Shown here piece after piece: positions 10,369-18,180 of a stretch of 20,500 nucleotides of DNA. The DNA is from Dunaliella salina (taxonomy: Eukaryota; Chlorophyta; Chlorophyceae; Chlamydomonadales; Dunaliellaceae), in the NCBI GenBank assembly GCA_002284615.2, contig MU069484.1, forward strand, positions 696,922 through 717,421, given 5' to 3'. A model generated the notes under the pieces. The model saw only the letters and a program-made list of their open reading frames with translations. It was not told the DNA's origin and did no database searches. Every line of letters begins with the position of its first letter. The first letter of the stretch is position 1. The translations under genes and the position numbers were made by a program.

Positions 10369-10618
10369 GGACGTCAAAGAGCAACCCTTTTCTACTACAA
10401 TTTTGGACAGTCCCTTCCCCCTGGCATGCGCTACATAGGGGCACTAGGGCAGTAGGAGGTCCACTTCTGGCAACATGATCCTAACATGTGAGGATTGTCA
10501 CAAACAAGGGTGTCNCCCCCTTGGAGGAAAAAGAGACAAACNCACCTTCAATGAATATCGACAGGAACAGAGCCCCCAATAGGCACAAACCGCGGGCTGG
10601 CATCATCCTGCATTGCAT
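4250..10618 (-). CDS. Alpha-carbonic anhydrase, secreted and probably GPI-anchored (seven exons)
   Basis: Catalyses reversible hydration of CO2 to bicarbonate with a zinc ion, here probably on the cell surface for inorganic-carbon supply. Exons on the minus strand are 10618-10546, 10053-9998, 9137-8657, 8282-8098, 5933-5757, 5264-about 5064 and 4447-4250. All junctions are GT-AG and in phase, giving about 456 residues. Residues 1-27 are a signal peptide. The catalytic domain runs from about 46 to 295. Zinc ligands are His142, His144 ([10 protein letters not shown]) and His162 (ESHMV), with Glu149 and Glu160 as the conserved partners. Thr240-Thr241 lie in [10 protein letters not shown], and the Cys64/Cys244 pair could form the usual disulphide. 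The position of the proton-shuttle His64 of human CA II appears to be Gln110. An extension of about 160 residues ends in a GPI-type tail. The start is the first in-frame ATG that places the hydrophobic segment at the N-terminus; a second ATG pair follows at codons 5-6. The exon 6/7 junction is least certain. Confidence 0.88.
4448..5063 (-). other. Carbonic anhydrase intron 6 (proposed)
   Basis: A region of 616 bases with no clear coding signal. It contains the 54-bp-offset direct repeat at 4893-4977. A possible mini-exon, TCTCTGCAG acceptor to GAA|GTGAGA donor (14 bases, about 4542-4555), was seen but not adopted. Confidence 0.45.
4893..4977 (+). repeat. Direct repeat of about 31 bp, offset 54 bp
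   Basis: CAAGCAGCAGCCCACAAGC and following bases at 4893-4923 recur at 4947-4977 as CAAGCGGCAGCCCACAAGC, with two substitutions over 31 bases. Confidence 0.85.
5064..5264 (-). CDS. Carbonic anhydrase exon 6 (RRRSLLQ domain)
   Basis: Starts after acceptor CTGCACGCAG in phase 0 and encodes [20 protein letters not shown], then an amphipathic helix ([20 protein letters not shown]) and a basic RRRSLLQ followed by a strand-like [11 protein letters not shown] placed the end at TGG|GTGTCC, a mediocre donor that keeps phase 0 with exon 7. Without splicing the frame continues 14 codons to TAA at 5021-5019. That alternative would give a secreted form without the membrane tail. An extra mini-exon in the intron also cannot be excluded. 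Confidence 0.65.
5388..5406. repeat. Short (GT)n tract in carbonic anhydrase intron 5
   Basis: About nine GT units within a longer alternating GCATG/GTGCG-rich stretch (about 5310-5410) of intron 5 (5265-5756). Confidence 0.85.
5757..5933 (-). CDS. Carbonic anhydrase exon 5 (end of catalytic domain)
   Basis: 177 bases from acceptor TTGAGCAG to donor GATAAG|GTAGGG, phase 0 both sides. It encodes [20 protein letters not shown], then [12 protein letters not shown], which matches the usual C-terminal N-x-R-x-x-x-P-x-N-G-R block of alpha-carbonic anhydrases. After this the protein moves into a non-catalytic extension ([20 protein letters not shown]). It is separated from exon 4 by an intron of 2164 bases. 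Confidence 0.9.
6240..6660 (-). repeat. Degenerate tandem repeat, unit about 152-154 bp, in intron 4
   Basis: The segment reading AAGTTTGCTTGG on the minus strand recurs at 6642, 6488 and 6336, spacings of about 154 and 152. Each unit then carries a CAGGGCGGG-like core, GGCCATGCTGG and CAGCTACCAGA. The units are clearly related but diverged. The same family occurs in opposite orientation at about 17160-17500. Confidence 0.75.
6768..6801. repeat. Short hairpin-forming inverted repeat in intron 4
   Basis: GTCCAAAC and GTTTGGAC flank an AT-rich loop of about 18 bases. Function unknown. Confidence 0.5.
7150..7570. repeat. ATGCATGC-rich degenerate minisatellite in intron 4
   Basis: Irregular reiteration of ATGCATGCAGYAAT and AGCAATGCACACAGCCAT-like units of about 20-24 bases, very rich in GCATGC. 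A smaller related patch in opposite orientation is at about 15960-16130. Confidence 0.75.
8098..8282 (-). CDS. Carbonic anhydrase exon 4 (SLTTPPCSE block)
   Basis: 185 bases from acceptor TTCGCACAG to donor CTTAAG|GTAATG. It encodes [20 protein letters not shown] and then [20 protein letters not shown]. Thr-Thr in GSLTTPP and the Trp of VKW match the Thr199 and Trp209 region of human CA II. Phase 1 in, phase 0 out. Confidence 0.95.
8657..9137 (-). CDS. Carbonic anhydrase exon 3 (zinc-binding core)
   Basis: 481 bases from acceptor GTACGCAG to donor CAAG|GTGGGT. It carries [23 protein letters not shown], the zinc ligands in [15 protein letters not shown], and [17 protein letters not shown], all hallmark blocks of alpha-carbonic anhydrases in the right order. 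Leaves in phase 1. Confidence 0.95.
9124..9294 (-). repeat. Four 44-bp tandem units spanning the intron 2 / exon 3 splice acceptor
   Basis: Units at 9124-9167, 9168-9211, 9212-9250 (39 bp) and 9251-9294. On the plus strand each begins YSATGGGG, passes a GCACAGC core and ends AGTG or ACTG. The unit nearest the gene contains the acceptor and the first bases of exon 3. The third unit retains an acceptor-like GAGCGCAG|GCC. Confidence 0.8.
9998..10053 (-). CDS. Carbonic anhydrase exon 2 (signal cleavage region)
   Basis: 56 bases between acceptor CTCCCCGCAG and donor TTGAAG|GTGAGC. It enters in phase 1 and leaves in phase 0, exactly linking exon 1 to exon 3. It encodes [18 protein letters not shown] after the shared Gly, placing a likely signal-peptidase site after His-Ala (residue 27). 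The other two reading phases either contain a stop or do not fit exon 3. Confidence 0.78.
10298..10366. repeat. (CA)n microsatellite in carbonic anhydrase intron 1
   Basis: An uninterrupted dinucleotide tract of 69 bases. The mirror tract in the right arm (14607-14740) is about twice as long. Confidence 0.97.
10546..10618 (-). CDS. Carbonic anhydrase exon 1 (signal peptide)
   Basis: 73 bases, ATG at 10618-10616. It encodes [10 protein letters not shown] and the hydrophobic core [13 protein letters not shown], then ends in phase 1 at GAAG|GTGNGT. The N in the donor is C in the mirror copy, giving GTGCGT. Lies inside the left arm of the inverted duplication and is identical to the copy at 14355-14427. 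The frame is open further upstream, so a longer N-terminus cannot be excluded, but it would bury the signal segment. Confidence 0.75.
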
Positions 10619-10984
10619 CGGTTGTAACAAAGGACGGGGTGGTGNATGGCTAAGGCGAGCTAACGCACCAATGCCAATGCAACGACGTGCTCTCATCGTG
10701 CAAGCGTGCAAGTCTTCACATGAGGGCTTCACACGATTGGTGCTGTGAGCTGGAGGATCAGTCGAAGGAAAGGTCATGTCCAGTCAGCCAAGGCCAGTTG
10801 GCCAGCCAGGATACATACGTTATCACTTGCGCACGAGTGCAAGCATTCGCACTGCAAGTGCGTGTGTTATGGGATAGCTCACAGGTTACACCAATGCCTG
10901 TTGCAGGGAATTCGTGCATGGAAGGACGCGCCTGGGCACAGTTGGCAGGCTGTTTCCCTTCCTGCTTGGGGAATCTGCTCCTCC

Positions 10985-11008
10985 ACGACTACGACTACGA
11001 CTACGACT
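10985..11008 (+). repeat. Four ACGACT hexamers upstream of carbonic anhydrase exon 1
   Basis: ACGACT is repeated four times. The equivalent place in the right arm has a single ACGACT preceded by AAAT, so the hexamer array expanded or contracted after the duplication. Confidence 0.9.
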
Positions 11009-12746
11009 CCTGACGAATCGAACGATGGCAGGGCAAGACTGAACGGGGAAACCTACACCCTCGTACCTTGCCAACCTCGACCTGGCGAGCTCCTCACCCA
11101 ACACNGGCAAGCACCGCGTTATTGACTGACACAATGGAATTTACGAATGGGTGAAAAGAGGAAAATTTNCGTTTGACTTATCCAAGGTGTAACATTTTGG
11201 GAACCACCTACCGGAAAAGCCTGATCCTCTGGAGGGAGCGATGCCGAGCATGAATTAAATTTTTCGCTTATCGCAGATACTGTCATGAAAGAGCTTCATT
11301 TGGAAGGTTGGTTTGTCAACCCCGCTGAGCGGCATACGAACAGCTGTTGCTTGGATACACAGCTTCTGGTGACACCAAATTTTGGCATGTGCTCATCATA
11401 ACAACCAGCCTCTGCTAGCATGTATACTCACTTCTGTGATCGCTGCCCCATCTCTTGCTGCGGAGTTTCAGCAGCCATGCGCTTTCCCTTCTTGCTCAGG
11501 GCCCCTGATCCTTGTGTAAAACAGCTCCATGTCCAGGAGAAGCTGTCCACATCTGTTTTACTAAGCATGCCTTGCTTTTAGTTGGCGCGGTTACAATTTT
11601 CGGCTTCTGGGATGGCCGCGGCCAGGTCCTGGCTGGGTTTCGATTTTTAATCGAGGCCTAGCAGAGTGATGGAGCCCTGAAAGGCACGGATGCCTAGATT
11701 CTCTAGATGGTGTGTCACTGCTTTCCTGTTCACCTCTTGGGGATCGAAGGCATATGCCGGATGCATCCGCTTACCTGCTTACCTCCTGCTGTCTGTACCT
11801 CAACTTTAACATCCTGCAGGGGAAACAATAAGCAGCCATCCTCAACAAAGATGCCATTGTGAAAGCACCCTTCATGTTTCAAACCCATACCCAAAAACTT
11901 TCAGAAACCAGGCGAAAATTTTGTAACAAAATCACCTTCTGTATACACCCAACCGATCCATGAACCCACATCTAACCTACAGGTACTTGAGAACAGAGTT
12001 ACTCTGGATCCATGGAACAAGTCTTGTCGATAACAATCCAGGTGGATCATCTTTCAATCTGACTCCATGTATCCCACCCACCCATACCGTCCCAAGCTCA
12101 TAACTGCCAGTGGCGTGTTGGTATACTACACCAGGCAAACACAATGGGATGCCAACCTCTCATCACTTTTGAGTCCTCTACAAAGCCTTCCACTTCCATA
12201 TCAGAAGGCCTGCATGAAAACATGTGCACACATCTACCTTACCAATGAGCTTTGCATCTGAGCAACTAGGGCTGCTAGCTTGCAAAAATCAAATTCGAGA
12301 ACAAACACCAGAACATAATAATCAAGTTAATGTGCTTTTGGATTCTCCCTCCACACATAACAGTGCTCTCTAAATTAAGCACATTTCACAAATAGAAAAT
12401 CCTATCTCCTTACATTGTACGACTTATAACCAAAATAGCAAAGCCTTGACTCCCTGCTAGCACTAGCTAGCAGCACAGACCGGCATTCAATTTTGTGCCC
12501 ACGACTGTTCTCTGTCATCCAACTTCCTAAGATGTCTATTCGTCAATGACTAGCTGCCACCCTATCTATCATGACAAGGCCATACCACTGGCCCAGCGGC
12601 ATGCTATGTACTCTGCCATCCTCAATACAGATGCCACAGCAACTGCCAGCAAGCGGTTGGCTCTTGGTCCAAATACCTTGTAGTCAAGGCAGAGAAGCAA
12701 GGAAGGGGACTCCATGGCAACGAAATAAATGAGCCCCAAACAAAAC

Positions 12747-12770
12747 CTCGGCACCCAGGTTCGAACTGGG
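12747..12770 (-). other. tRNA T-arm-like sequence
   Basis: On the minus strand CCCAG-TTCGAAC-CTGGG forms a perfect five-pair stem with the canonical seven-base T loop, followed by TGCCGAG where an acceptor strand would be. I could not find a matching 5' acceptor strand, D arm or anticodon arm upstream, so this is not a complete tRNA. It could be a decayed tRNA, a tRNA-derived SINE fragment or chance. Confidence 0.35.
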
Positions 12771-12934
12771 GATGACAATGTTGGACCACTATATTTAGGC
12801 ATCAGTTCAACGCGGCAAAGCAGCAGCTTGCAAACCTTTGTAAACTTATTGACGCTGAAGCCGTTACAATGCACCCTCTTCTCCTGGGTATAGGCGGAAC
12901 TATTTACGCTGAGCGTACCCTGAAGCAATTCTAA

Positions 12935-13108
12935 CAACTAGGACTGGATCACCAGCATGCCACGAAGCTTGCTCAACAACTTCATGCCCATTCTGTTCAA
13001 TATGCCCACAAACTAGTCACCACACGCCGCGCTATTGAAAACAAAAATACTTCCCACAGCCATGTTCTAGAGGCAGGTGCATCTAGTAACCCTACTGATC
13101 CACATTAG
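12935..13108 (+). pseudogene. Short open frame, possibly the C-terminal end of a retroelement protein
   Basis: 57 codons between a stop at 12932 and TAG at 13106, without an ATG near the start. It contains HQHATKLAQQLHAHSVQYAH, predicted helical and low in bias. About 25 bases after the stop comes GTGGTGGAGGGGGC, resembling a polypurine tract. No long terminal repeat or integrase was recognised. This is weak evidence. Confidence 0.2.
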
Positions 13109-14354
13109 CATTCCCTTTTTCATACCTTGTGGTGGAGGGGGCACACAGCTCTTTTTTGAGCCTATGTGTCTCCTCTTCCTTAATTGATGTAGGGAGAGTT
13201 TCTCTGCCTACGTAATTTTTCTTTTCTTTAGCCTGCCACTCTTTCAAAAATTTTCATTGATTACATGCTCGCACCTTTGCTGTGGTAAGGGACCATTCTA
13301 AAGCAAATCAAGCTTCGTCAAATCTGCTAGGCCTCAATTAAAAATCAAAACCCAGCCAGGACCTGGCCGCGGCCATCCCAGAAGCCGAAAATTGCAACCA
13401 CGCCAACTAAAAGCAAGGCATGCTAGTAAAACAGATGTGGACAGCTTCTCCTGGACATGGAGCTGATTTACACAAGGATCAGGGGCCCTGAGCAAGAGGG
13501 GAAAGCGCATGGCTGCTGAAACTCCGCAGCAAGAGATGGGGCAGCGATCACAGAAGTGAGTATACATGCTAGCAGAGGCTGGTTGTTATGATGAGCACAT
13601 GCCAAAATTTGGTGTCACCAGAAGCTGTGTATCCAAGCAACAGCTGTTCGTATGCCGCTCAGCGGGGTTGACAAACCAACCTTCCAAATGAAGCTCTTTC
13701 ATGACAGTATCTGCGATAAGCGAAAAATTTAATTCATGCTCGGCATCGCTCCCTCCAGAGGATCAGGCTTTTCCGGTAGGTGGTTCCCAAAATGTTACAC
13801 CTTGGATAAGTCAAACGNAAATTTTCCTCTTTTCACCCATTCGTAAATTCCATTGTGTCAGTCAATAACGCGGTGCTTGCCNGTGTTGGGTGAGGAGCTC
13901 GCCAGGTCGAGGTTGGCAAGGTACGAGGGTGTAGGTTTCCCCGTTCAGTCTTGCCCTGCCATCGTTCGATTCGTCAGGAGTCGTATTTGGAGGAGCAGAT
14001 TCCCCAAGCAGGAAGGGAAACAGCCTGCCAACTGTGCCCAGGCGCGTCCTTCCATGCACGAATTCCCTGCAACAGGCATTGGTGTAACCTGTGAGCTATC
14101 CCATAACACACGCACTTGCAGTGCGAATGCTTGCACTCGTGCGCAAGTGATAACGTATGTATCCTGGCTGGCCAACTGGCCTTGGCTGACTGGACATGAC
14201 CTTTCCTTCGACTGATCCTCCAGCTCACAGCACCAATCGTGTGAAGCCCTCATGTGAAGACTTGCACGCTTGCACGATGAGAGCACGTCGTTGCATTGGC
14301 ATTAGTGCGTTAGCTCGCCTTAGCCATTCACCACCCCGTCCTTTGTTACAACCG

Positions 14355-14604
14355 ATGCAATGCAGGATGATGCCAGCCCGCGGTTTGTGCCTATTGGGGG
14401 CTCTGTTCCTGTCGATATTCATTGAAGGTGCGTTTGTCTCTTTTTCCTCCAAGGGGGNGACACCCTTGTTTGTGACAATCCTCACATGTTAGGATCATGT
14501 TGCCAGAAGTGGACCTCCTACTGCCCTAGTGCCCCTATGTAGCGCATGCCAGGGGGAAGGGACTGTCCAAAATTGTAGTAGAAAAGGGTTGCTCTTTGAC
14601 GTCC

Positions 14605-14675
<71 letters not shown>

Positions 14676-14676
14676 N

Positions 14677-14741
<65 letters not shown>

Positions 14742-15041
14742 TACTGCACTGGCCGGTCCAGAAGGGCAAGAAGAGAAACCTGTAACATGGTCCTGCAAGT
14801 AGGCATTGCATCAACTTATCTGGGTTTTGCTATTGCTATTTGGCAGGCAAGCGAATGTCTTGCCTGGCTTTTGGTGGGGGATGGACTGACACTGCATGTG
14901 CTGGGTGTGCCAAATTGGGCATGGGGCAGATGGCTTGCGAAGTGTACCTCCAGTTCACTGCCTGTTTGCATGCTACTCCCTGCAGGGCAAGCAGCGGGCG
15001 CAGCCGCTTCCGGTGCAACCGCAGTGGGCAGGCAGTTGAAG
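14355..15041 (+). pseudogene. Divergent second copy of carbonic anhydrase exons 1-2
   Basis: Plus-strand copy: exon 1 at 14355-14427, base-identical to the functional exon, donor GAAG|GTGCGT. Exon 2 is at 14986-15041, acceptor CTCCCTGCAG, donor TTGAAG|GTGAGC. Frame and phases are intact. Exon 2 has three amino-acid changes beside the signal cleavage site (His to Gln, Asp to Gly, Val to Ala). I could not find catalytic exons 3-7 on this strand up to 20500, so I treat it as a truncated copy. It could still supply a signal peptide to unrecognised downstream exons. Confidence 0.75.
14607..14740. repeat. (TG)n microsatellite in intron 1 of the right copy
   Basis: 134 bases, one N at 14676, otherwise uninterrupted. 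Mirror equivalent of 10298-10366. Confidence 0.97.
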
Positions 15042-15047
15042 GTGAGC

Positions 15048-15835
15048 ATCCTGTTGAAAATTGGAAGCCTGCGAATGGGTTCAAGTTTCATAAAGGGAAC
15101 AAGCATGGGCTTGCAGGTTCTCTGGAGGATTGCAAGAATACCAAGCAAAGGTCGGAGGAAATCATGTCCCATGTCAAGATTAAGAAGGGGTGATGTGCTT
15201 GCTGGAGCATCTGGCAATCTTGCATCCAAAATCCTCTCGGTCACCCATTTTATGCATGTCAGCCTTGTGCGTGGCTCTGCTCGATGAGAATGAACCTTCC
15301 ATGCACCACTCATGCTTTGGGAATTTTAAATTTAGCTGTAAGATCTCCTTGGAGGATGTTCCAGATGATGAAGGCGGATGAGTGAGGCAAAAATAAATGT
15401 TATCCTTTTCATGATGCTTCTTGCATGGGGTAGAGGCCCCTAATTTTGCCTCGCTCTGGACAAGTTTACACTTGGCTGTCCTGGCGCGTGCAGCACGCCT
15501 CTGCCCAGCAAAGTTGCTCGGCAGCCCTGCAGTGCCAGGTTGTTGTGGGAGGCTGTGGTAAGTGCTGCAGAATTCTTGAGATAATTCTTAGCTGGCAATT
15601 CTTGGCCTGAGCCTGCAAGCCTGCCATCCGCCCCGTAACTGGGCATGCAGCAGTCTAAGGAAAACCTGGAGTCTTGTTCGGTGGGCAAGCGTGCACATTG
15701 TTGGGTTTGGCAGCTGAGGAAAGCTGGTCAGGTGAAACGGGGTTCAAGAACCTTGCATTGCCTTTGACCCCCTTATAATTTTGATTCTAGTTACCCAGTT
15801 TCCAAATTCCATTTCATGCACGATTAGGATAGCAA
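15048..15835. other. Sequence replacing carbonic anhydrase exons 3-4 in the right copy
   Basis: About 790 bases where the mirror copy has intron 2, exon 3, intron 3 and exon 4 (about 2.2 kb). I see no similarity to those exons and no carbonic anhydrase motif on either strand. No other gene is recognised. Confidence 0.55.
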
Positions 15836-16479
15836 GACAAGTGGGAAAGTTTTGCAAGCGACGCTGAGAAATTGGCGAAGCCAGTCTCTCACTAATTGAT
15901 TTCACTCACGACTCCCTTAGGTTGCAAGTGTCGCAAAGCCCATGACAGCACTTGAGCATGATGCATGTGCAAGTGCAAATGCGTTACCAGCATGCATTGC
16001 TGTGTGCACTGCAGCATGCATTGCTGCATGCTTGGCTTTGCATTTTGCTTCATGCATTGTCGCATGCACGGGTCACTTTGCTGCGCAGATTCATGCACGC
16101 ATTACCGCTTGCATGCAAAGGTGCATAACCATTGTGTGGGACTTCAAGAGGTTATAACTCAGGACCTGCTGCAAGTTCCCGGACCAATGTTTGTCAGTGC
16201 AGACGGGCCTGACAGGGCCAGGTCCTAAGACTTCTGGCCCAGAACTGTCTGCAGGTCCTGAGATAAGGGCAGGTCAAGATCGGAGTTGCTAAACCTACCC
16301 AAATGTCCATTGTTTGATGGCTCAGACATGGGTAAAATCTGTGAAATAAACTTCCCAAATTTCTCCTCAGGATTGTCCCTGTTGATGAACAGAAAGAGCT
16401 AACCTGCATCAAAAGTTTGTGCGTTGAAAGCTTCAGCAGGCTCGTAAGTTTGGGAGAGAGACCACAACAATGGTTAAAG

Positions 16480-16498
16480 CCCCCCCCCCCCCCCCCCC
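16480..16498 (+). repeat. Poly(C) run of 19
   Basis: Homopolymer C tract inside the diverged intron 4 copy. Its length is likely to be unreliable in an assembly. Confidence 0.9.
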
Positions 16499-17159
16499 GG
16501 CTGTGTGGATCACTACATGCATATCTGTGCGAAATTGTTGCTGCATACTTTCTGCATCATGTTTGCTGCATGCATCCAAGTCTGCGCTCTGCAAAAGCTG
16601 AGGGTGAGCTATGCCAGCTGACCCCCCTTCCCCCACCTTCTCCTGGGCCTGGAACAGAGAGGCTACGCACCAGAGACTTTCCAATCCTCAACTTCCTGCA
16701 GCACTGCATGCCTTGTCCATGCATGCATGCATGCCATGCTTGCTGTTTTTGCCAGCCTTTCTCACTTGCACCCTGTCTTACACTGTTGAAGAGGCTGTGT
16801 TTTAGAGGCCCTTTTGTCCGCACAACAGGGCAGGGTTGCAGATCCTGCTCTGCATCGCATAAGTGAACTTCTGTGCAAGCACCCTTCAAGTTGCGATGCT
16901 CATTACTCCATCGTGAGAAAATGAACTGAATCACATCAAAATCGGAATCATGTGAGACAGCTGGCTTAGCGGCGAGCTGGAGCAATTGGCAGTGGAGTTC
17001 CCAGAAAGGCCATCCCCTGACCCTGGACCCAGCAAGGGCATTTACTTGGAACATGCCGAAGAATATTATGTCGACTGGAGCTGTTCAAAGGTCTTCAGGA
17101 ACCTTTGCTCCTACCTTTGCACGCTGCATCCCAGGGCATCAAAGTCCGGTTGTCATGGT

Positions 17160-17500
17160 TTTAATTCTTGGTCTGCATGCCAAATTTCAGGGCGGGGGGA
17201 GCGCTGGACGGGCCATGCTGGCCATCCTCTGCTCAGCTACCAGACGGAGGGATTTCAAAAATTTTTTCACGAGGCTTCTGCCACTTGACTGACACTGCAG
17301 TGCCGCATGGAACTTTTCCTTGGCCTGCACGTAGAGTGTCAGGGCGGGAGGGCAGGTCATGCTGGCCATCCTCTGCTCAGCTACCAGACAGGGGTATTCC
17401 AGAACTCTTTACTGGGCTTCTCCCACTGGATTGACACTGCAGTGCTACATCTAACTTATTGCTTGACATACTTCTGGAGTTTCAGGGCCAGTGGTGCACT
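17160..17500 (+). repeat. Degenerate tandem repeat, unit about 142-152 bp (right copy)
   Basis: CTTGGTCTGCAT at 17167, CTTGGCCTGCAC at 17319 and a looser start at 17461. The units carry the same CAGGGCGGG, GGCCATGCTGG and CAGCTACCAGA blocks as 6240-6660. Confidence 0.75.
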
Positions 17501-17600
17501 CGGCAGGCCAGGGTAGCCTGGTGTGAACTATAGTGGGAAACATTCACACTGGGGCTTAAGCCCCATGAATGGGGGCTACGCCAAGAAGGGTAATGAGGGC

Positions 17601-18180
17601 GCAAATTGGTGGCGATAACAAGGCTGACATGCCATTTGGTGTCAAATAGTTTCAGGCAGTCTGGTATGTGCCCCCAGACTGTCCCTCGTGGAAAATTGGG
17701 AGAATGGTGTTCTAATGCCAACAATCTGTTTTTGGTAGGTTGCACCTTCTACAAGAGCAGCTCCCAGTGCAAAGCACAGAATGAAGAAGCGATGAACACA
17801 CATGGAGACAGGGAGCGCACAGCAGCTTGGCAGCAGGCCCAAAAGGACGAGGCAGCATGGCAGCAGCAAGAGAGCTCCCTTCATGCTGGCAAAGACCCTA
17901 ATTTATGTCGTGTCTTGCTTGGTGACATCTGAGGTTTATGCCAAGCTGTTTACATGGCAGGGGCGTGTGGCTCTGGGTTACAGGAACAAGCTGTTTACAT
18001 GGCAGGGGGGCGTGTGATAATTAGTTAGTTACAGGAGCAATGTTTCAGAATGGGGCATACTTGGATGGGGTATGAAACTCAGGTCCTTGAGAAAGTAAGC
18101 GAAGGACCTGGGACCCCCCTCTGTTGCTTGCTGATAGAGCTCCTAGAGCACAACCTACCCTTGACTGTATAAGGGTACAC
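17601..18180. other. No supported gene
   Basis: Where the mirror symmetry would predict exon 5 (about 17.86 kb) I see none. A plus-strand frame near 17740-17930 encodes a Gln-rich stretch with AAWQQAQKDEAAWQQQESS, but nothing supports it as a gene. Confidence 0.35.
17943..18016 (+). repeat. Direct repeat of about 28 bp, period 45
   Basis: AAGCTGTTTACATGGCAGGG followed by GCGTGTG occurs at 17943-17969 and 17988-18016, the second with two extra G. A trailing GTTACAGGARCAA also recurs. Confidence 0.9.

Larger units (their letters stand above)
9991..11665 (+). repeat. Left arm of a large inverted duplication
   Basis: Matches the reverse complement of 13323-15047. Over the stretches I compared base by base, differences are about 3-5%. 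It contains carbonic anhydrase exons 1-2, intron 1 and about 1 kb of upstream DNA. The match starts almost exactly at the exon 2 donor and ends at CTAGCAGA (11665). The arm holds single Ns at 10515, 10542, 10645, 11105 and 11169. Confidence 0.95.
11666..13322. other. Spacer between the inverted arms
   Basis: 1657 bases of single-copy sequence, more AT-rich than the arms. It contains a tRNA-like T-arm, a small open frame with a purine tract after it, and a 22-base direct repeat (GCCATCCTCAAYAMAGATGCCA at about 11836 and 12616). No complete gene is recognisable. It may be an old retroelement insertion. Confidence 0.6.
13323..15047 (-). repeat. Right arm of the large inverted duplication
   Basis: Reverse-complement match to 9991-11665. 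The extra length is mostly the longer (TG)n tract. It holds single Ns at 13818, 13882, 14458 and 14676; the first three are mirror-equivalent to 11169, 11105 and 10515. Confidence 0.95.
15840..17600 (+). repeat. Diverged inverted copy of carbonic anhydrase intron 4
   Basis: Matches the reverse complement of about 6.2-7.7 kb with many changes. Anchors: 15875-15894 with 7674-7693 (GCGAAGCCAGTCTCTCACT), 15941-15975 with 7589-7626, 16620-16656 with about 7080-7110, 16791-16858 with 6880-6947, and 17564-17594 with 6198-6227. Order and orientation are collinear. It lacks recognisable exons. Confidence 0.85.

Noticed and set aside
10225..10455. Open frames of poly-(Thr-His) or poly-(Cys-Val)
   Set aside because: Translations of dinucleotide repeats, not genes. 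The same applies to the frames at both window ends and at 14495-14814.
12747..12820. A functional tRNA gene on the minus strand
   Set aside because: Only the T arm is convincing. No pairing acceptor strand or anticodon stem could be found.
14816..15313. Long minus-strand frame opposite the right copy of exon 2, vaguely like a reverse transcriptase
   Set aside because: Half of it is antisense to the duplicated exon and intron; no reverse-transcriptase catalytic motif is present.
17606..17932. Gln-rich plus-strand frame as a replacement for exon 5 of the right carbonic anhydrase copy
   Set aside because: No similarity to exon 5, and the nearest acceptor (TTTGGTAG) would enter in the wrong phase for exon 2.
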